Assembly: GCA_002716585.1 (NCBI GenBank)
Contig: PBBL01000047.1
Span: 149,314-213,313 of the forward strand
Direction: 5' to 3'
Source of the DNA: Myxococcales bacterium
GTDB taxonomy: Bacteria; Myxococcota_A; Bradymonadia; Bradymonadales; GCA-2716585
Length of the DNA stretch: 64,000 nt
The notes below the pieces were generated by a model. The model saw only the letters and a list, made by a program, of their open reading frames with translations, was not told the origin of the DNA and made no database searches. Of this stretch, positions 1-6,500 are shown piece by piece; position 1 is the first letter of the stretch; each line of letters starts with the position of its first letter. Position numbers and translations under genes: made by a program.

Positions 1-357
1 ATGATGGCCGAGCAGGGCGAGGGCTCGCCCGAACAACGTCGCACCATGCTGCTCCAGGGGGCCGAGTACTGCCAGCGCGCGCGGGTGCTCGCCCAGGTCG
101 CCGAGGACACCCTCCTGCGCTGCCAGGCGGTGTGGATGCTGGGTCGTATCATGAGCGCCAGTCCGGGGCCGGAGCGCCTCGACGCCCAACACAAGGGGCT
201 CGCCCTGACGGTCGAGGCGATGGAGCTGCTCGGCGTCACCTTCGGGACGGCCGCTGTGCGGGGCGTCCACACCGCGGGGAGGACCCTCTCGGAGTGTCTC
301 ATTCACCAGTACCTGGGGCTCGTGCAGCTCCTGGGGCGCTATCAGCTGAACCCCTGA
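1..357 (+). CDS. Hypothetical protein, probably the 3' end of a longer gene
   Basis: The reading frame is open from the first base and ends at the TGA at 355-357, giving 118 residues. The sequence is helical and alanine/leucine-rich, like a tail of TPR-type helical repeats. I recognise no family motif. An ATG-ATG pair opens the window, but no upstream sequence is available to test for a ribosome site, so the gene may well begin outside the window. The next gene starts about 140 bases downstream on the same strand. Confidence 0.45.
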   Translation: MMAEQGEGSPEQRRTMLLQGAEYCQRARVLAQVAEDTLLRCQAVWMLGRIMSASPGPERLDAQHKGLALTVEAMELLGVTFGTAAVRGVHTAGRTLSECLIHQYLGLVQLLGRYQLNP

Positions 358-499
358 GGGCGGGGGCGCTGGCCTCCGCAAGGGTTCGATGCGGTTGATG
401 TTTATGCTGTGATCGTATACGGAGTGATCCTCGTGCGCTGACGCGTGCCTGGTTTGGTTGAACGATAAACCTGGATCCTGCCCCACGCAGAGGTAGCCT

Positions 500-2212
500 T
501 TGGCAGTCTCTCGCGAATACCCTACGCTTGCCTCCGAACACCCCACCACCGAACCGCTCCTGGAACCATACGGTGTTTCGTCAACACGGATGATCTGTCC
601 AGGATTGTGTCCTCTTGGTATATGGCGCGCCCACATCCTCCAGGTTCGCGGTGAGGGGGCCTGGGAAGGGCACCTGAGGGCTCGGGCGGAGTCCCTCCAA
701 CACGCCGCGGCGCTCGCGGCGCGCGTCCCCTGGGAGAGTGGCGCCGGGTGGTCCGGCGACGCGGGCGCTGTGCGTGAAGCGCTGGCGGGAGACGAGGTGG
801 CGCTGCTGGCGCTCGTGGGGCATGGGAGGCGGCTGAGGGAGCTGTTGTCCGAGGCGCCGCGCGGAGACATCGATCGCGTCGAGCTGCTCGCGTTCTGGAT
901 GCAGCACGGCGAGCGCTACCTCCGCAGCTCACCCCTGGAGGCTGTGGTCGAGGCGTTCGCGATCGGCCTGGAGCGCCGCTGGTGGGCGGCGCGGGCGCGC
1001 CGCGGTGACAAGGCGGCGGCTGGGCGACTGTGGTCCTCGTTGTGGGAGGAGCTGACGCCGATCGTGGAGCGCCGCGCGGCCGCGCTGAGCCTGGATCGCG
1101 ACGCCGCCTCGGACGCGATCAACGCGGCGATCCGACACCTCCTGGAGGTGATTCGTCAGGGGCGGTTCGAGCCTGAGCCGCTCAACAGCGCCGACCCCCT
1201 CAAGGCCTACGTGCGCAGCGTCGCGATCAACAACCTGAGCAACGAAGCGCGCAAGCAGCGGCGTCACCGTGAGATCTTCGTGGAGGAGGAGGCGCTCCCG
1301 CCAGGCGCGCTCAAGGAGCCGGTGGGGCGGTTGGATGAGGTCGCGGCGGTGCGCCACCTCGATCCCGATGACGCCGCGCTGTCCGCGATCGAGATGTTGA
1401 TGGAGCAGCCTCGGCGCGCGCAGGGCGCGCTGCTGCTCAAGCTGCACCTGCGCCACGACCTGACCGCCGCTGAGCTGGCGCGCGCCCGAGGGGTCACGGT
1501 CGAGGCGATGCAGAAGCGCCTGGAGCGCGCCCACCTGTGGGTGTGCGAGACCTGGATCACCGAGCCGACGCTGCACCTGGCGTTGCGCGCCCTCGGGCGT
1601 GGTGACCTGGTGAGGGGCGCGGTGAAGGTCATGCTCAAGCTGTTTCGGGGGAAGCTGCGCGCCTGCAGCGAGGAGGTGGTCTGCGGGCTCATCGCGCCGC
1701 TGGGCCTCGAGCCGGAGCACCACGCGGCCCTCGTGAGGCTCATGACGTCGTGGTGGTGCGTTGAGGGACACGTCGCGCGCTGGCACCGCCGCCACGAGGC
1801 TGAGCTGGCGGCGAGCGTGCGTTCGATGCCAGGGGAGGCGCGGGCGCTCCTCAACGTCTTCCTGGGCCACCCCTGTGGCACAGGGGAGCGGCTCAGGAGG
1901 CGCTTTGATGATCCGAACGGGCTGCCGAGCGAGCACTGGGAGGATCTGGAGCGGCTGCGTCGCCGCGTGATCGCGCTGTGTCTGCGTCTCGGCCAGTGTG
2001 TGCTGCGTCGGGTTCGTGTTCGGAGGCGGCGCGGGTTGCCCTTCCGGCTGCGGCGGGTTCGGCGCAGGCGAGCAGGCGCCGTTGGAGCGCGCGCCCAGGC
2101 GTTCATGTCCGGTCTGCCACCTCCTGACAGGATCCGCCTTCGGCGGCGCTCAATGGATCGTGCGCAGCCTCCACCGATCGATGACATCAGGGGTTCCCCG
2201 CTCATGGGATGA
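500..2212 (+). CDS. Divergent sigma-70-family (ECF-like) RNA polymerase sigma factor
   Basis: A 570-residue protein resembling a sigma-70 family regulator. A region-2-like helical segment lies near residues 190-255, with DAASDAINAAIRHLL and later LKAYVRSVAINNLSNEARK. A region-4-like helix-turn-helix lies near residues 310-345, with LTAAELARARGVTVEAMQKR. This is much longer than a usual ECF factor (about 200 residues), with roughly 170 extra residues before region 2 and 220 after region 4. The frame-opening start is a TTG at 500; an in-frame ATG at 590 (residue 31) is a reasonable alternative. The last 70 residues are extremely arginine-rich and look unlike folded protein, so the true C-terminus or a frameshift there is uncertain. 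No anti-sigma gene is adjacent. The target promoters cannot be inferred. Confidence 0.6.
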   Translation: MAVSREYPTLASEHPTTEPLLEPYGVSSTRMICPGLCPLGIWRAHILQVRGEGAWEGHLRARAESLQHAAALAARVPWESGAGWSGDAGAVREALAGDEVALLALVGHGRRLRELLSEAPRGDIDRVELLAFWMQHGERYLRSSPLEAVVEAFAIGLERRWWAARARRGDKAAAGRLWSSLWEELTPIVERRAAALSLDRDAASDAINAAIRHLLEVIRQGRFEPEPLNSADPLKAYVRSVAINNLSNEARKQRRHREIFVEEEALPPGALKEPVGRLDEVAAVRHLDPDDAALSAIEMLMEQPRRAQGALLLKLHLRHDLTAAELARARGVTVEAMQKRLERAHLWVCETWITEPTLHLALRALGRGDLVRGAVKVMLKLFRGKLRACSEEVVCGLIAPLGLEPEHHAALVRLMTSWWCVEGHVARWHRRHEAELAASVRSMPGEARALLNVFLGHPCGTGERLRRRFDDPNGLPSEHWEDLERLRRRVIALCLRLGQCVLRRVRVRRRRGLPFRLRRVRRRRAGAVGARAQAFMSGLPPPDRIRLRRRSMDRAQPPPIDDIRGSPLMG

Positions 2213-2839
2213 GAGCGGACGACGCCCGCCCCGCACAACCGCGACGCCGACGCGTTGGTCACCCTTCGGCCCCTGTTGGGTCAGCGCACCCCTCTGCCCG
2301 GGTCGTGACACGGTCACGGTCCGTCCGATGGGATCCCCCTCAGGTCAAAGCCTGGTTGAGAGGCCGCCGGTCTTCCAACACGTCAGCGTCGCGCTGAGCC
2401 TCGGAGGAGGGGTGCACCAACGCACAGATCACCGCGCGGCCTCTCCGTTGGGTGGAGCGACCTCTCAACGTGCCAGGGCCGTGAGGGGCCGTGAGAGGAG
2501 GCCGCTGTTGGTTCGCTCCGACATCACCGCGCCGCTGACGGCGAGAAGGGCGCGCGGTGGAGGTCTGTGCGGCCCGCGCGGTGGGTCGCTTGGGCCGCGG
2601 CGCGTGAGGTGTGGCTTGAAGCCTGTACGGGTTGGGTGGGGTGGACCCCTCTGCCCGAGGGGGGGTTCGCTCCCGCGCCGTGGTGGCTCGCTTCTGGGGC
2701 ATGGCGGACGTGTCAAGGTGTTGACGCGACGCGGCGTGCCTGGTGCGGGGCGATGGGGGCGTCTGAAGTGGGGTCAGGCGCCTGGTGTGTTCAACGTGGT
2801 GGGGAGGGGCGCGGGGCGTCGCCTCCCGAGGCTGTGGTC
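2213..2839. other. 627-base convergent intergenic stretch without a convincing gene
   Basis: This stretch separates the end of the sigma-like gene (plus strand) from the end of the 27-residue peptide gene (minus strand). Open frames cross it on both strands, but they are Arg/Gly/Pro-rich and have no ribosome site or family motif. It holds a tandem 10-base repeat GGGCCGTGAG (2476-2485 and 2486-2495). This sits inside an inverted repeat with 7-base arms, CCTCTCA at 2461-2467 and TGAGAGG at 2492-2498, which could fold as a terminator-like stem between the convergent genes. No T-tract follows on either strand. Confidence 0.4.
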
Positions 2840-2923
2840 TCAGCGGGTCTTCCACTGGGGCTCGACGCTGCCCAGGTCTTGATTCCATTCGGGCTCGATG
2901 CTTCCAAGGTCGGTGCTCGACAT
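2840..2923 (-). CDS. 27-residue peptide with tandem 11-residue repeat, candidate modified-peptide precursor
   Basis: The small frame starts at the ATG whose complement is 2921-2923. A very good ribosome site (GCAGGAG, six bases before ATG) precedes it, and it ends in TGA. Residues 5-15 (DLGSIEPEWNQ) are repeated as residues 16-26 (DLGSVEPQWKT). The two copies differ synonymously at the Leu and Gly codons and conservatively at Ile/Val and Glu/Gln, which argues that the protein sequence is what is kept. It lies 35 bases after the secreted-protein gene on the same strand. That protein ends in GGNEPKW, a related EPxW motif. Function is unknown: it could be a peptide precursor, a secreted signal or a partner of its neighbour. 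No modifying enzyme is next to it. Confidence 0.6.
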   Translation of the reverse strand: MSSTDLGSIEPEWNQDLGSVEPQWKTR

Positions 2924-2958
2924 GACATGCTCCTGCGTGTGAGTTCGTTGAGTTCGGT

Positions 2959-3411
2959 TCACCACTTGGGCTCGTTCCCGCCCGCGTCGGAGTCCCAGAT
3001 GCCGCCCCAGGAGTTGCCGATGTTGTCCGTGAGGAAGTAGCTCTTCTTGTTGACGTCTTCGACGACGCCGTACTCCTCGGTCAGCTCGTTGCTGGAGACC
3101 AACAGGGTGGAGGCGCCGCCCGTGGCGAGCACCCACGCTGTGTAGCTGGCGTAGAAGGCGGTGGTGTACTCACCCCCATCGGAGAAGGCGTCCGCGTAGG
3201 CCGAGAAGGCGTCAACGACCTTCCCTTCGTCGTCGAGGAAGACGACGTCGATGTCGGTCATCTGCCCGTCGTAGCCGGTGTTGGCCGCGCTCCAGAACTT
3301 GGCGTGGAGGTCGATGTGGTCGGCGGCGTTCGCTTCGCTCGATCCGGTGAGCGCGGCGAGGGTGGCTACAGCGAGCGTCAGTGCGAAGATGGAAGAGCGG
3401 AGCGCTTTCAT
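2959..3411 (-). CDS. Small secreted protein ending in an EPxW motif
   Basis: The start chosen is the ATG complementary to 3409-3411. It opens a clear signal peptide: MKALRSS, then a hydrophobic stretch to about residue 22, then a probable cleavage after ANA near residue 29. The frame is open further upstream to 3489, but that extension precedes the signal sequence and is unlikely. The mature part is about 120 residues, acidic and rich in Asp, Tyr, Phe and Trp, with no cysteine. It ends in GGNEPKW. I do not recognise the family. It is probably co-transcribed with the 27-residue peptide, which carries two copies of a similar motif. It is divergent from the giant kinase/sigma-54 activator, which might regulate it. 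Confidence 0.65.
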   Translation of the reverse strand: MKALRSSIFALTLAVATLAALTGSSEANAADHIDLHAKFWSAANTGYDGQMTDIDVVFLDDEGKVVDAFSAYADAFSDGGEYTTAFYASYTAWVLATGGASTLLVSSNELTEEYGVVEDVNKKSYFLTDNIGNSWGGIWDSDAGGNEPKW

Positions 3412-3510
3412 GTTGGGTACCCTGGGCAGTCGCCGTGTGATAAGGCGAAGGGTGAATGGTTGTTGCCTGCGGCACGACACTGTGCTCATTCAGGCGAGTC
3501 TGTAGCTTTA

Positions 3511-3528
3511 TGTAGGATGTGTAGGATG
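3511..3528. repeat. Tandem 9-base direct repeat TGTAGGATG x2
   Basis: Two perfect adjacent copies, 3511-3519 and 3520-3528, sit in the 167-base divergent intergenic region between the secreted-protein gene and the kinase/activator gene. The position suits a regulator binding site, and each copy contains TAGGAT, which could be a weak -10. I cannot tell which gene it would control. Confidence 0.4.
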
Positions 3529-3578
3529 CTCTGACAGAACGTCCCACGATGTCGTAATTTTTCGCAGGGGGGCGCAGA

Positions 3579-6500
3579 ATGAGCGAGCTTTCAAGACGGC
3601 GCGAGGTCGTCTCCAAGCAGCCCGAGCTGGTCATGCGAGGGCGCTACGAGCTGCTCCGTGAGCTGGGTCGTGGCTCGGGCGGGGTGGTGCACCTGGCCTA
3701 CGATCGGTTGAGGCGCTCGCGGGTGGTCCTCAAGCGCTTGTGGGAGTCGCCGAGCGACGGGGAGTTGTCCGAGCAGCGCGAGTCGTTCCACCTGTTGACC
3801 CGCTTGAAGCACCCGGCGCTGCCCAACCTGTTGGATTGGGGGACCGACGCCGAGACCTCGCGCGCCTATTACACGAAGGAGTACGTGCTCGGTGAGTCGG
3901 GTGAGCGGCTGGCGGGGCGGTTGGAGCCCAGCGCCGTGGCGCGGCTGGGGCGCCTGCTGGCCGAGACAGTCGGGCTGTTGCATCGCAGCGGTTACTGCCA
4001 CGGGGATCTCAAGCCGCACAACCTCCTGATCCGCGGCGAAGGGGAGGAGGTCGAGGCGACGCTGATCGACTTCGGGCTCATCTTTCGACCCGAGCGTGAG
4101 CTTCGGGGTGTGAGGGGGACCTCCTATTACATCGCCCCGGAGGTGCTGTTGGGTCAGGCGCCGGGGCGGGCGTCCGACAGCTATGCGTTGGGCGCGACGC
4201 TCTACCACCTGCTGTACGGACACCCGCCCTTCATGGAGGGCGGCGAGGAGGCGCTCTCCTCCAGATCGCGCAGCGACGACGCCCACGACGAGCTGGTGAC
4301 CCGGATCCTCAACGACGCCCCGGTGATCCCGTCGCCGCGTTGGGCTCCGCCCCTGGAGGCGGGCGAGGTCGCGGCGGCGAGGTCGCTTGAGGTGGTGATC
4401 CGGGGGTTGATGAGCCGCGACCTTGAGGTGCGTCGTCAGACGTTGGAGGCGCTCCCGGAGAGCCTCGGGGCGTGGGCGCCGCTGCAAGCGGAGGTGTCGT
4501 CCGGGGCGTTTGTGGGCCGGGCGCGGCAGGTGCAGCGGATGGTGAGCTGGGCGCTGGGGCGGAAGGCTCAGGGCGACGGGCTCAAGCCGGTGATGTGGCT
4601 CTGGGGGCCGGAGGGGGTGGGGCGTCGGCGCTTGTTGAGCGTCGTCCACGCGGAACTGCGGGACCACGGGGTCGCGTTCCTGGAGCACGAGGTCGGCGGG
4701 GTGGAGACCGACACGATGCTGGAGGACGTGGCGCGGCAGTTCTTGATCGCGCACCCGGACGCGGTGGAGCGGCGCACGGAGCTGCTGGACGAGATCGCGC
4801 TCCACGGAGGGGCGCTCGACGCTCAGACGGGGGGGCAGGAGGCGCGTCGCCGTCGGCTGCTCGACCACGTGTTTCAGGCGTCGCGGCGCCAGCCGACGGT
4901 CGTGGTGGTGCATGGGTTGACGCCCGATCACCCGTCCTTGCAGACGCTGGTGGCGATGGCCCGCTACTTCAAGGCCGATGGGCTGAGGGCGGCGGAGGAG
5001 CGGAGTCGGCTCGCGGTGGTGGTGGTGTCCTCCAGCAGCCCGGGCGACTTTCGGGAGGAGGGGTGGGAGGAGGTGTTTGAGCGGCAACCCCGCACGCTCC
5101 GCCTGGAGCCGTTCCACTCCGCCGAGGTGGAGCGGTTCCTGCACGACAACCTCCCACCTGACGCTCGCCCGCGGCGGATCGAGCCTGTCTTGAAGGCGAC
5201 GGGGGGGCTCCCGGCGCGCCTCGTCGAGCTGGTCCAGTACTTGATCGAGGCCTGGCGCAACGGGCGCACGCCCTCGCTGGAGGTGTTGGAGGAGCAGGAC
5301 GGGCTGGAGCGGCTGCTGAGCGAGCGGCTGGAGCAGCAGGGGTCAGCGGCGCGCGCGGTGCTCGGGACGCTGGTGGTGGTGGAGCGACCGTTGAACCAGG
5401 AGGAGCTGGCGCGGCTGCTCCCGGAGCACCGCGTGACGCCCGGGTTGTTGAGGGCGCTTGTGGGCGACGGTCTCCTGGAGCGGGTCGCGCAGGACGTGAC
5501 GGTGACCAACCCGCGCTATCGGGTCGGGCTGGCCTCGACCCGCGCCGCCGCGCGGCGGCTGCCGTTCGTCGAGAGCGAGGCGGTGCGTCAGGAGATCGCC
5601 TACCGCGTCGCGCAGCTCCTGGTGTCCATCCGTCAGGAGCGCCCCGACGAGGTGGAGCCGCTGGACGTGCTGCGGTGGTTGCACCGCGCGGAGCAGTGGG
5701 ACGCCCTGCTGCGCGAGGGGCAGGAGATCGCGCAGGGGTATGTGCCCGCGCAGCGGTACGAGGCGGCGAGCCAGGCGGTGGTCTGGTGTCTGGAGGCGAT
5801 CGAGCGGTTGGGTGAGGTGCGAGCGGCCGATGAGCCGCCTCGCCTCAAGCCCCTGACGCGGTTGACGCGGCAGCAGCCCTCGCCGGAGGAGCAACCGGAC
5901 GCGTTCACGGAGGAGGCGCTCGGGCATGCGCGTGAGCGGCTGCTGCTGCTCCAGCTGGTGATCAGCCGAGACACCGATCGGTACCCGGACACGGAGGCGC
6001 TGGGGCGAGAGCTGCTGGAGCGCTGGTGCGCTCAGGAGGGGCTGGAGCGGGGCTTCGTGGACGCGTTCCACGAGGAGAGGACGCGCGACGAGATGCTGGA
6101 GCGCGACTGGTCCTTGTTCTTGAGGAGGATCCCGGGAGACGCGACGTCCCCGGGGTCGTTGACCGAGGACGAGGCGAGCGTCCTGGCGTTCATGGTGCGC
6201 GCGAGCCTGGGGGACAAGAGACACGGGGTGGCGCTGCACCGCGCCTGGCTGCTCATCGAGCGCCTGCTGGGGACCCGGATGGTGTCGCCGTGGCTGATCG
6301 TGTTTCGGACGTTGGCGGGGATCCTGTGGAACACGTCGCGGCGAGGCGATCTGTTGGTCGCGGTGGACCAGTTCTCGATGAAGCCCGAGCTGCTTCAGCA
6401 CATGAAGATGAGTGAGCGCGCGTCGCTGCTCAACCTCCGGGCGGCGCTGCTGGAGGTGGAGGAGGAGCACGAGCGCGCGCTGCAGGGGTATGAGCTGGCG

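Noticed and set aside
1998..2882. 294-residue open frame overlapping the end of the sigma-like gene and the intergenic stretch
   Set aside because: It has Arg/Gly-rich composition typical of an alternative frame in GC-rich DNA, no ribosome site and no motif.
3470..3485. CGGCACG...TGTGC resembling a sigma-54 promoter toward the kinase/activator gene
   Set aside because: The GG and GC are separated by 11 bases instead of 10, and the second element is poor.
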